From Gordonibacter pamelaeae (GTDB lineage: Bacteria > Actinomycetota > Coriobacteriia > Coriobacteriales > Eggerthellaceae), in the NCBI RefSeq assembly GCF_042665095.1, contig NZ_JBHTBV010000003.1: a stretch of DNA of 64,000 bases. The stretch is one strand, 5' to 3'. The notes beneath the pieces are model-generated. The model made no database searches. It saw nothing but the letters and a program-made list of their open reading frames with translations, and was not told where the DNA came from. The position numbers were made by a program, and so were the translations under genes. Positions within the stretch are counted from its first letter, which is position 1, and each line of letters opens with the position of its first letter. Of this stretch, positions 8,587-16,333 are shown one piece after another.

Positions 8587-10435
8587 CGAAGTGCTGAAGA
8601 AGGCGGCAGCCGAACGGCGGGCCGCAGGCGCGACCGGGAAAGTGCCCGTAGGCAGCGGCGCAGCTTGCAACAACGCGCGCCTGCGCGCGGGAGCCGCCGC
8701 ATCTTCTCACGGCGAGCCCGCCCGCAAGCCCAGCGCACGTCCGCGCGCCAAACGGCCTGCGATCCGCGGGCTCGCCCTGGCCGCCTGCCTGGCCGCGCTG
8801 GCGGCGGTCGTGGGCATCTCGCTCGCGTGGCCGCAGGGAAGCGGTTCCCTGCCTGCGGGGATATCCCCCACCGCGTTCGCCGTGAAGGCCTACGGCGCGG
8901 TGGACGACACCCTTTTTCCCACCGGTTCGAACGGCACCATCGTCTTCAACTGCGAGACGGAGACGCAGCGCATGATACCGCCCGAAGGCGACGATTATGC
9001 CAACGAGGGCTTCTACACCGGCTGCGTGTTCAGCGTGGAGGGCGACAACATCGCCCGCGTCCAGGCGAACGTGTCGCGCGGCGAGCTGTACCGGGTGACG
9101 AGCAAGGTATGGTCGCGCGAGAGCGACCCGGAGTTCGTAAAGGAAGTCAGCAGTTGGAAACCTTATAAGATCGGGCAGGGAGAGCTGCTTGGAAAGTACG
9201 ACTACGTGGCCGGCGTGCTGTATTACGGTACCATCGAACCCGGCGACGAAAACGTGGGGAAAGACCGCAATGACCCCAGCAGGACGGGCAAGTCCAACCT
9301 TTACCAGCGGCTCGGGTCCACGGTCGACACCTCCGTCATGGACGAGCCCGAAGCGAGCGCAAGCGAGTACCGGTTCGGACTGTGGACGAACGAGCCGTTC
9401 GACGCCGTGGAGAACGATCGCGGGGAGTTCGACGGGCTGGCCAGCATGAACGCCGCCCTCGACACGCTCGACGGCGCGCAGCTCACCATCACCGTCACGT
9501 TCACGGACGGCCGAACGGCCACGCAGGTAGTGGACCTGCACGCGGCCGACTTCAAGGCCAACATCGTAGAGACCGCCGACGGCGTGAACCATGTACTGGA
9601 GCTGGTGCCCCAGATCACCACCGAGGCGAAGAAGACCGCGGACGAGTTCTGGGAGGCCTACAACCAGGGCATCGCCTCCATCCACACGCTGTACGGCACG
9701 GTCGCGAGCGAGACGGACGAGCCGTTCCCCTGCGGCGAAGCGTCGTACCCCTTCCTCACCGAGCCGCTCACGCAGCCGCGGGAGCTCGAACCGCCGCCCG
9801 AGACCTCGCCCGACGGCGTTGCGCCCAGCAGCAAGTCCAACGTGCCGCCCGGCCCGACCATCGAGCGGGACAATGTCACCGACCTCGCGTCCCTGGAGCC
9901 GTACCACGAGGCGAACACCACGACCACGTTCGAGCGCGTCGAACGCCTGGACGGGCTGCCCCAGGGCGTGGCGGTGGAGGACCTCATCCTGTACTACGAG
10001 GGCAGCGGCGGTCGCCGCGACGAGGAGACCGGCAGCATCGACGTGCGTGGCGAGTTCTCCATCGCGGCCGACGGCACGCTGTCGCCCGGCTTCTCGTACG
10101 TGCTGCTCACGAAGACGGTGACGAACAACTCCGACGAACAGGCCAACGTGTACTTGACCGGAGGCTTCTTCGCCACCCTCCGACCGAACGACGATGGAAC
10201 CTTCTCCGCCAACACCGGGGCGTCCTTCGAGCCTATCTGGCGAAGCGGCCACGAAGGACCCACCTGGGAGTCGATGTACTACTTCCAGATGATGGAGCCC
10301 GGCGAGACGCGGGAGGTGTCGATTTTGAGCGTGGTAAGCGACGAGATGCTGGCCGACTCCGGATTCTCGTTCGTGTACTACGGCCACTCCGACATGCCGG
10401 GCGTGCTGGCCTTCCGCATCGGCGCACTCGCATAG
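8516..10435 (+). CDS. Putative membrane anti-sigma factor with large extracellular domain, module 1
   Basis: A 639-residue protein preceded by AAAGGAGG and starting inside the upstream sigma gene. The short cytoplasmic head (DPFDDYAAKM...RLRDEVLKKAAAERR) is shared with the two paralogues at 11305 and 13880. One transmembrane helix lies at residues 83-105, and about 530 residues follow outside. The outer domain carries EGDNIARVQ and LTITVTFTDGRTATQVVD, matching repeats in the paralogues, then an additional C-terminal half (after about residue 430) with Pro-rich linkers that they lack. By position and topology it should hold its sigma factor inactive at the membrane until an envelope signal arrives. 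The biochemical role is inferred; no zinc-type anti-sigma motif is visible. Confidence 0.7.
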   Translation: MSHDPFDDYAAKMQEVRTSDRLRDEVLKKAAAERRAAGATGKVPVGSGAACNNARLRAGAAASSHGEPARKPSARPRAKRPAIRGLALAACLAALAAVVGISLAWPQGSGSLPAGISPTAFAVKAYGAVDDTLFPTGSNGTIVFNCETETQRMIPPEGDDYANEGFYTGCVFSVEGDNIARVQANVSRGELYRVTSKVWSRESDPEFVKEVSSWKPYKIGQGELLGKYDYVAGVLYYGTIEPGDENVGKDRNDPSRTGKSNLYQRLGSTVDTSVMDEPEASASEYRFGLWTNEPFDAVENDRGEFDGLASMNAALDTLDGAQLTITVTFTDGRTATQVVDLHAADFKANIVETADGVNHVLELVPQITTEAKKTADEFWEAYNQGIASIHTLYGTVASETDEPFPCGEASYPFLTEPLTQPRELEPPPETSPDGVAPSSKSNVPPGPTIERDNVTDLASLEPYHEANTTTTFERVERLDGLPQGVAVEDLILYYEGSGGRRDEETGSIDVRGEFSIAADGTLSPGFSYVLLTKTVTNNSDEQANVYLTGGFFATLRPNDDGTFSANTGASFEPIWRSGHEGPTWESMYYFQMMEPGETREVSILSVVSDEMLADSGFSFVYYGHSDMPGVLAFRIGALA

Positions 10436-10488
10436 GCGCAGACCGCCCTCAACGGGGGCCGAATTCGGCCTCGCCCCCGCCTTTTCAC

Positions 10489-10525
10489 GAACGCCGCTCT
10501 CCTTTACGGGGGCGGCGTTCTTTTT
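10489..10525 (+). terminator. Intrinsic terminator after sigma module 1
   Basis: Stem GAACGCCGC / GCGGCGTTC (10489-10497 and 10512-10520) followed directly by five T residues. A second GC-rich hairpin with GGGGG/CCCCC arms lies just upstream at about 10453-10478. Confidence 0.8.
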
Positions 10526-10546
10526 CGTACGGCTTTTCCTTTCTCT

Positions 10547-10577
10547 GAAACATTCACTCTCCCTTGATCGTATGCTT
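10547..10577 (+). promoter_or_regulatory. ECF-type promoter of sigma module 2
   Basis: GAAACATTC (10547-10555), a 14-bp spacer and GTATGCTT (10570-10577), 18 bp before the sigma start. It is the most divergent of the three module promoters. Confidence 0.45.
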
Positions 10578-10595
10578 CTTCAAGGAGGTGAAACC

Positions 10596-11255
10596 ATGCC
10601 GAACCATGAACGAGCGGAAGACGGGGCGTTGCGAGGGCCCGCGGCGCTGCGGCAAAGCGGGGCGAACCCGCATCCCGAGGCGTTCCTTAAGCAGGCCATG
10701 GCCGATTGGGGCGATGCGGTGTACCGGCTGGCGCTCGGCCAGACTAGATCGCGCGCCGATGCGGAGGACGTGTACCAAGACGTGTTCCTGCGACTGTTGG
10801 ACAGCGGCACGGCATTCGAGAGCCCCGAGCATCTGAAGGCGTGGCTGTTGCGCGTGACCGTGAACCGATGCCGCGACCTGGCACGATCAGGCTGGAAGCG
10901 CCGCACGGTCGCGCTCGACCCCGAATGGGACGCACCCGACGCCGCCGCGCACGACGACGAGGACGCCGCCGTCTGGGACGCCGTGGGCCAGCTGCCCGAG
11001 CAGCAGCGCACGGCCGTGCACCTGCACTACGTGGAGGGCTACTCGACCGAAGAGATAGCGAGCGCGCTCGACTGCCGCCCCGCGACGGCGCGCACCTGGC
11101 TGTTCCGCGCCCGAGCACGCATCAGGGAGCTGCTGGAGGCCGACGCCGCCGAAGATGCGCCCGCAACACTGCCGAACAGCGGGAACGCGTCCGCAGCCGG
11201 CGGCGCGCCGACCTTGCCGCGGCCGCCCAACGCCGCAGCCCTGACCGCTGAATAG
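10596..11255 (+). CDS. ECF RNA polymerase sigma factor, module 2
   Basis: A 219-residue ECF sigma factor closely similar to those at 7813 and 13303. Region 2: DAEDVYQDVFLRLLDS and HLKAWLLRVTVNRCRDLARSGWKRR. Region 4: VHLHYVEGYSTEEIASALDCRPATARTWLFRARARIRE. A short Ala/Pro-rich tail follows. The ATG at 10596 is chosen over the one 24 bp upstream because AAGGAGGTGAAACC lies immediately before it, the same arrangement as in module 1. It is followed after 49 bp by its putative anti-sigma gene. Confidence 0.88.
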   Translation: MPNHERAEDGALRGPAALRQSGANPHPEAFLKQAMADWGDAVYRLALGQTRSRADAEDVYQDVFLRLLDSGTAFESPEHLKAWLLRVTVNRCRDLARSGWKRRTVALDPEWDAPDAAAHDDEDAAVWDAVGQLPEQQRTAVHLHYVEGYSTEEIASALDCRPATARTWLFRARARIRELLEADAAEDAPATLPNSGNASAAGGAPTLPRPPNAAALTAE

Positions 11256-11304
11256 CCCCCTCCCGATTGACCACCTCCATCCTCCCCTCGAAAGGAGGCA
11301 CCTT

Positions 11305-12411
11305 ATGAGCACCGACCCTCTGGACCGCTACCAGTCCATGATGCACGACACCCATGCGCCCGCCCACCTGCCCGACCAGGTGCTCGAGCAGGCCCGCGCC
11401 CGGCTGGCTGCCGACAAGGCCGAATCGGCAGCGGCAAGCTGCAGCGCCTGTGCGGCCAACGCAACCTGCACGCCGCAGCCGAGCGCTCCCACCCCGGCAC
11501 GCGAGGCGCCCGCAACTCCCGTGTTCTCCGTGAAGCGCAGCCGCATGAAGGGCTTCGCCCTGGCCGCCTGCACCGTGCTGGCCCTGGGTCTGGGCGGCAC
11601 GGCCATCGCGCTGGGACTGCCCGGCCTGGTTGGGAACGACGACGTCCCAGCAGTCGCCAACTCGTTCCAGCTGGCCGCCTTCGCCGACGAGGGCGGGACG
11701 CCGGCGAACGGGCCGGTTACGTTGAGCTCCCAGGATTTCATGCTCATGCGCGCGTCGACCGGACCCCTCTACGACGCCGAAACGGATTCGTATCCAGGCC
11801 CTATCGTGGCATCGCGCGCCTACAACCTGAACCTCACCTGCTCGGGCGAGAACATCGCCTCCATCACCTACGAGCTTCAGGGCGAAGGGGTCTCCTTCAA
11901 CAACTGGCAGCTGACGAGCGAGTACCTTGAATCGAACGGCGAACCCGAGGTGGGAAGCGCCGTGGCAACCGCAGACCAAGACAGTACGTTCACCGTCGAT
12001 TACCACGACCAGGACATGAGCGCCATCGATCGCGTGCACCATGAAATCTGCCTGAGCTACGTGCTCGAGGGCAGCGACAGGCAGGCGTGGGACGAGCTCC
12101 AAGCCAGCACCGCCCAGCCTCGGGTTCCGCGCGACAACATGACCGAAGAGGAAATCGCCGCATGGAACGAGGCATCTGACAAATTCGAGCTTGTGCTCGG
12201 CCAGCATGATGCCGAGATAATCTCGCAGGCCAAGATCGCCATCACCGCCACGTTCAACGACGGAACGACCGCCACCAAAACCTACCGGCTTGTCCCCGTG
12301 GACGACTTCGAGCAGGCGTACTCCGCGTACCTTGCAGACCGCTTCTCCGCCGATGGTGCTGCCGAGCCGAACCGTCCCGTCCTCTACACGCTCGAGGAAG
12401 TGACCGGTTAG
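11305..12411 (+). CDS. Putative membrane anti-sigma factor, module 2
   Basis: A 368-residue protein with AAAGGAGG before the start. The cytoplasmic head DPLDRYQSMMHDTHAPAHLP and VLEQARARLAADK matches the paralogous heads. A Cys-containing linker (CSACAANATC, residues 46-55) follows, then a transmembrane helix at about 83-106 and an outer domain with SGENIASITYELQGEG and IAITATFNDGTTATKTYRL. The latter two segments align with EGDNIETITYEIEGER and LSATATFADGSTQTKSYLI in module 3. The cysteines could in principle form a redox or metal site, but the other two modules lack this pattern. The anti-sigma role is inferred from context. Confidence 0.7.
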   Translation: MSTDPLDRYQSMMHDTHAPAHLPDQVLEQARARLAADKAESAAASCSACAANATCTPQPSAPTPAREAPATPVFSVKRSRMKGFALAACTVLALGLGGTAIALGLPGLVGNDDVPAVANSFQLAAFADEGGTPANGPVTLSSQDFMLMRASTGPLYDAETDSYPGPIVASRAYNLNLTCSGENIASITYELQGEGVSFNNWQLTSEYLESNGEPEVGSAVATADQDSTFTVDYHDQDMSAIDRVHHEICLSYVLEGSDRQAWDELQASTAQPRVPRDNMTEEEIAAWNEASDKFELVLGQHDAEIISQAKIAITATFNDGTTATKTYRLVPVDDFEQAYSAYLADRFSADGAAEPNRPVLYTLEEVTG

Positions 12412-12435
12412 ACGGCGCGTCCAACCGGGCCGCGT

Positions 12436-12464
12436 TTGCGGAATGCGGCCGTGCGTCCTATGAT
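12436..12464 (+). promoter_or_regulatory. Putative sigma-70 promoter for nrdG
   Basis: TTGCGG (12436-12441), 17 bp, then TATGAT (12459-12464), 55 bp before the nrdG start. The -10 box matches 5 of 6 consensus positions; the -35 box is weak. Confidence 0.35.
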
Positions 12465-12467
12465 GTC

Positions 12468-12494
12468 GGGAGCCCGAACGGTGTTCGGGCTCCC
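12468..12494 (+). terminator. Perfect 12-bp hairpin between module 2 and nrdG
   Basis: GGGAGCCCGAAC / GTTCGGGCTCCC with a 3-base loop, followed by GTTCTCTTGT. Best read as the terminator of the sigma module, but it sits between the putative nrdG promoter and the gene, so it could also shape the nrdG leader. Confidence 0.6.
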
Positions 12495-12519
12495 GTTCTC
12501 TTGTCCAAGGAGCCGACCC

Positions 12520-13221
12520 ATGAGAATAGCCGGATTGCAGAAGCTGACGTTGTTGGACTTCCCCGAGCACACGGCGGCCACCGTGTTTCTCCCGGGATGC
12601 AACTTCCGCTGTCCCTTCTGCCACAACGCCGCGCTCGTGCTGGGCGCGGGCGATGCAACCGGCGATACGCCGGTCGAGGAGTTCTTCGCGTTCCTGGACA
12701 AGCGGCACGGCCTGCTCGACGGCGTGTGCATCACCGGCGGCGAGCCGCTGCTCCAGCCCGAGCTGGCCGATTTCTGCGCCCGCATCAAAGGCGCGGGCTT
12801 CGCGGTGAAGCTGGACACGAACGGCAGCTTTCCCGACCGGCTGCGCGAGCTCGTCGAAAGCGAACTCGTGGACTATGTGGCGCTGGACGTGAAGAACGCG
12901 CCCGAGCGCTACGCGGAAACCGTCGGCGTGCCCGGCTTCGACCTGGCACCCGTCGCCGCATCAGTCGACTACCTGCTCGCCAGCGCGGTACCCTACGAGT
13001 TCCGCACCACCGTCACGCGCGAGCTGCACGGGACGGCCGACCTTGTGGCGCTCTCCCGCTGGATCGCCGGCGCCCATGCCTGGCACCTGCAGAGCTTCGT
13101 CGACGCCGACACCGTACTTGCCGGCCCCGGCGCCCTGCACGCCTGGGATCCCGCCGACCTCGAGGCCCTCCTTCCCGAACTGCGCCAGGCCGTCCCCAAC
13201 ACCCAGCTGCGCGGCGTGTAG
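12520..13221 (+). CDS. nrdG: Anaerobic ribonucleotide reductase activating protein (radical SAM)
   Basis: A 233-residue radical SAM enzyme. The cluster-binding motif is CNFRCPFCHN (residues 27-36, CxxxCxxC), followed by the SAM-contact motif ITGGEPLLQPEL. The opening RIAGLQKLTLLDFPEHTAATVF is typical of class III RNR activases, which use S-adenosylmethionine to install the glycyl radical on NrdD. The ATG at 12520 follows CCAAGGAG. The partner reductase nrdD is on the opposite strand 3.1 kb away, separated by sigma module 3 and a broken nuclease gene, so the pair is not co-transcribed here. A related YjjW/PFL-activase role is possible but less likely with nrdD so near. Confidence 0.85.
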   Translation: MRIAGLQKLTLLDFPEHTAATVFLPGCNFRCPFCHNAALVLGAGDATGDTPVEEFFAFLDKRHGLLDGVCITGGEPLLQPELADFCARIKGAGFAVKLDTNGSFPDRLRELVESELVDYVALDVKNAPERYAETVGVPGFDLAPVAASVDYLLASAVPYEFRTTVTRELHGTADLVALSRWIAGAHAWHLQSFVDADTVLAGPGALHAWDPADLEALLPELRQAVPNTQLRGV

Positions 13222-13255
13222 AAGAGCGCACGCGACGAATTTTTCGCCTTCTTCG

Positions 13256-13285
13256 GAACAATCGGGACGCCTCTCCCGTATTGTC
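13256..13285 (+). promoter_or_regulatory. ECF-type promoter of sigma module 3
   Basis: GAACAATC (13256-13263), a 14-bp spacer and GTATTGTC (13278-13285), 17 bp before the sigma start. The upstream box is identical to that of module 1. Confidence 0.55.
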
Positions 13286-13302
13286 TCCAGAGAGGTGAAT
13301 GC

Positions 13303-13896
13303 ATGCACATTCCGTTTAAGCGCACAACGGGCCGCACCGATGCGGCCGACAATCCTTGCCCGCTTCGCTCGGACGCGTTCTTGAGACGCGCCATGGATGC
13401 GTGGGGCGACACGGTGTATCGTGTGGCGCTCGCGCAGACGGGGTCGCCGAGCGATGCCGACGACGTGTACCAAGACGTGTTCATGCGCCTGCTGGAGCAC
13501 ACGGCCGCCTTCGAGAGCGACGAGCACCTGAAGGCGTGGCTGCTGCGCGTCACCATCAACCGCTGCCACGATTTCGCGCGGCTTAGCTGGAACCGCCGCA
13601 CCGGCGGATTGGAGCAGGAGCACGTCGACATACCCGCACCCGATGCCTTCCGGGCGGGCATCTGGGAAGTTGTCGGCGCGCTGCCGCCCGACTTGCGCAC
13701 CACCGTGCATCTGCACTACGCAGAAGGCTATTCGACCGAGGAGATCGCCCGCATCGCGGGCTGCAAGCCGAGCACCGTCCGCACCCGCCTCCACCGGGCA
13801 CGCGAACGCCTCCGGACAACGCTGCGGGACGAGCAGCTTGGGCAAGCTGGCAACATCGAGTCGAGAAAGGAGTCGGGCCATGGCCGAACAGCATAA
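13303..13896 (+). CDS. ECF RNA polymerase sigma factor, module 3
   Basis: A 197-residue ECF sigma factor of ordinary length. Region 2: DADDVYQDVFMRLLEH and HLKAWLLRVTINRCHDFARLSW. Region 4: VHLHYAEGYSTEEIARIAGCKPSTVRTRLHRARERLR. The AGAGGTGAA ribosome site ends a few bases before the ATG. The 3' end overlaps the anti-sigma gene by 17 bp. Residue-for-residue similarity to the factors at 7813 and 10596 shows duplication within the locus; nrdG interrupts the series. Confidence 0.88.
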   Translation: MHIPFKRTTGRTDAADNPCPLRSDAFLRRAMDAWGDTVYRVALAQTGSPSDADDVYQDVFMRLLEHTAAFESDEHLKAWLLRVTINRCHDFARLSWNRRTGGLEQEHVDIPAPDAFRAGIWEVVGALPPDLRTTVHLHYAEGYSTEEIARIAGCKPSTVRTRLHRARERLRTTLRDEQLGQAGNIESRKESGHGRTA

Positions 13897-14809
13897 CCGT
13901 CCTCATCCCCCCACCCTCGACGACTACCAAGCCATGATGAGCGATTTGCGCGCTCCCGAGCAGTTGAGAGAGGCCGTCCTCAAGGAAGCCCGCGCACGTC
14001 GTGGCAGTGCGAGCGCTGCAGCAACGGGGCACGGCCCCTGCCGCCCGTCTGCGTTGTTCAGGCACCACCGAACCAGGATGCTCGTCATAGCCGCCTGCAT
14101 TGCCTTGCTGCTCGGTGCGGGCACGACCGCGCTCGCCCTCAACTCGCCGGGCGGGTTCGGCATCGTCAACGACCTCATGGCAGAGCCCCCAACCCCGGAC
14201 GAGAACGTCGCAAAAGCGCCCGAAGAAGTGAAAGAGAACTCTATGGAGCTCAATGCGAGCCAGTTTCATGGAGACGGAGGCTACAGCGGCCCGTGGTACA
14301 ACCCCGCCGACGACTCGTTCTGGAGCTACGAATGGGCAGGGTACAAGTACCATTTCAACATACGCTGCGAGGGCGACAACATCGAGACCATAACCTACGA
14401 GATAGAAGGCGAGCGCTCATATTTCGAGATCATCGACAAGACCGTCACGCAGCAGCAGCGAGCGGAGGGCATCCATGTGTTTCATTATCCCAAGACCGTC
14501 ACGTTCGACTACAACCACCAGGAATCGATCGATGACACGCGCATCGTGGAAATCTATATCGGGTTCCCCCTTTCGGAATCAGGCCTCGAGGCGTATCGCC
14601 GCCTGATGGCCGAGGGCCACTCATACGAGGCGGCCGCACAGCTGGATGCCGCCATCGAGGAAGGAGCCGCACGCGAGCTGACAGGCTCGGTGCTCAGCGC
14701 GACGGCCACGTTCGCCGACGGCTCGACCCAAACCAAGTCGTATCTCATAGAAGCCCCCGACCTCGGCAACCCGACCAGCTACACCTTCACCGAAATAGCC
14801 GGCAACTAG
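13880..14809 (+). CDS. Putative membrane anti-sigma factor, module 3
   Basis: A 309-residue protein starting 17 bp inside the sigma gene behind AAAGGAG. The cytoplasmic head TLDDYQAMMSDLRAPEQLRE, then VLKEARARR, is the clearest version of the shared N-terminal motif. One transmembrane helix spans about 67-88. The outer domain carries EGDNIETITYEIEGER and ATATFADGSTQTKSYLIEAP, shared with module 2. Its stop overlaps the stop of the convergent DUF1016 gene by four bases. The function as a membrane-tethered inhibitor of the adjacent sigma is inferred from topology and pairing. Confidence 0.7.
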   Translation: MAEQHNRPHPPTLDDYQAMMSDLRAPEQLREAVLKEARARRGSASAAATGHGPCRPSALFRHHRTRMLVIAACIALLLGAGTTALALNSPGGFGIVNDLMAEPPTPDENVAKAPEEVKENSMELNASQFHGDGGYSGPWYNPADDSFWSYEWAGYKYHFNIRCEGDNIETITYEIEGERSYFEIIDKTVTQQQRAEGIHVFHYPKTVTFDYNHQESIDDTRIVEIYIGFPLSESGLEAYRRLMAEGHSYEAAAQLDAAIEEGAARELTGSVLSATATFADGSTQTKSYLIEAPDLGNPTSYTFTEIAGN

Positions 14810-15879
14810 ACAGTCGAAGCGAAATCGCCGGGCGCAGAAGCAGGTCCATTCATGTCCTCTCCTGCATCCCGCTCGAGGAACAACGCGCTGGTAGGCTCGA
14901 GGGCGCGCGCTAGCTCCTCCTCGGTGGGAAGGCACAGCGTGTAACGGAAGGCGAACAGGCCCTTGCCGTCGGCGAGCGCCGAGTACCGGGCCACGGTGGC
15001 GTCCTTCGTCGCGCAGAGGATGATGCCGATGGTGGGGTTATCATCCGGCTGAGTGCAGCGGTCGTCGAACAGGCGCACGTAGAAGTCCATCTGGCCCACG
15101 TCCTGCGGCGTGATCTTGCCCGTCTTGAGGTCGATGAGGACGTAGCATTTCAGTATGCAGTTGTAGAACACGAGGTCGACGTAGTAGTTCTCCGTCTCCG
15201 CGGCGATGCGCTGCTGGCGCGCGACGAATGCGAAGCCCTTGCCGAGCTCCAGGAGGAACTCCTGCAGCCGATCCATGAGCGCCTGCTCAAGCTCGTCTTC
15301 GCGATAGTCGGTGCGGCCGCCCATGTCGAGGAAGTCGAGCACGTAGGGGTCCTTGAGCAAGCCGTCCGCCTTGGTGGGCGGCTCAAGCACTTTGACCTCC
15401 TGCCGCACGGACTCGCGCCCCTCCTCCCGCGTCGCCAGAAGGCGCTCGTAGTAGAAGGAGTGGATCTCGCGGTCGAGCTGACGAACCGTCCAATTCTGCT
15501 CGACAGCCTCCCGCATGTAGAACAAGCGCTTCTTCTCGTCCTCTACACGCATGATCAGGCGATAATGCGACCAGCTCAATTCGCTACACAGTGTGTAGCG
15601 AATTGGAAACACAAGGTAGAACTGCCTCATGTTTTTAAGATTGGGGACGCTGAACCCCTTCCCAAACTCCTTCGTCAGGCGCTCGGACAGATACTCCATG
15701 AGATGCTTGCCGTACTCGGCGCGGTCGCCCTGCGCCTCCACGATCTGGCGGCCGATCTCCTAGTACGCTTCCACCATGGCGTCGTTCACGGCGACGGCGG
15801 CCTTCTTCCGCGCCGCCTCGAGCGCCCCGCGCACCGAGTCGTACACCGCCGCATCTTTCCGCACCATCGAATCGTCCAT
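14806..15879 (-). pseudogene. DUF1016/YhcG-type PDDEXK nuclease gene with one in-frame stop
   Basis: The frame starting at ATG 15879 (behind GAGAGGAG) encodes the N-terminal DUF1016 helix VNDAMVEAY, then TAG at 15760-15762, then EIGRQIVEAQGDRAEYGKHL in the same frame. The family normally has Trp here (YWEIGR), so a TGG-to-TAG change interrupts an otherwise intact gene of about 357 codons. The remainder continues with LTKEFGKGFSVPNLKNMRQFYLVFP and the nuclease-like core YYVDLVFYNCILKCYVLIDLKTGKI. Re-initiation downstream could still yield about 311 residues. DUF1016 proteins are putative nucleases linked to restriction or mobile loci. A near-perfect palindrome of the type repeated at 16127-16269 lies inside the gene at 15578-15604. 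Confidence 0.8.
15578..15604. repeat. 27-bp palindrome inside the DUF1016 gene
   Basis: Arms AATTCGCTACAC / GTGTAGCGAATT, perfect over 12 bp, with centre AGT. It has the same architecture as the cluster upstream of the gene. Confidence 0.8.
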
Positions 15880-16126
15880 GCCTCGCTCCTCTCGTCCCTT
15901 CGGGCGCACGTCACGCATGCGCACGCAGAGCGCGGCGGCGCGAAGGGCATTCCGTTGGCTTCGAGGATCTTGCAAGCGTGGTACGGGCGGCGCGGAACCC
16001 GCCGCCATCTATGGGCATCCCCGCCATCAACGGATGCGGATAGGATGCGCTTGCACTGGCTCGTTTCTGAAGGTATTCTAACACATAAAAAGGAACAATT
16101 GTACGTTAATTTCGTTCATTTTGGAG

Positions 16127-16269
16127 ATTCGGCGCACGCTGTGTGCCGAATTCGCTATACAGCGTGCAAAGAATCCAGCACCCCACCCGACTCCGAATTG
16201 CGCACACGCTGTGCGCACAATTCGGAACACGGTGTGTTCCGAATTCGAGGCACGTTGTGCCCCGAATTC
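16127..16269. repeat. Cluster of five palindromes in the DUF1016-nrdD intergenic region
   Basis: Units lie at 16127-16151, 16150-16174 (degenerate), 16193-16225, 16219-16245 and 16241-16269, the last two overlapping. The shared form is AATTCG-N3-CAC-N3-GTG-N3-CGAATT. The N3 positions in the arms change in a complementary way (GAA with TTC, CTA with TAG, AGG with CCC), so the dyad rather than the sequence is conserved. The region from 15880 to 16126 holds no recognisable gene; the AT-rich stretch 16078-16125 may carry a promoter. These could be nuclease or regulator targets, or a REP-like element. Confidence 0.8.
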
Positions 16270-16333
16270 GCCTCAGTCAAAAAGGGCCGGATCGCTTCGA
16301 TCCAGCCCTCAACCTGCGCGTTTGCTCCGCGCC

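Noticed and set aside
16127..16269. Repeat cluster as a CRISPR array
   Set aside because: Units are palindromes that overlap or abut at irregular distance, with no equal-length spacers and no cas genes.
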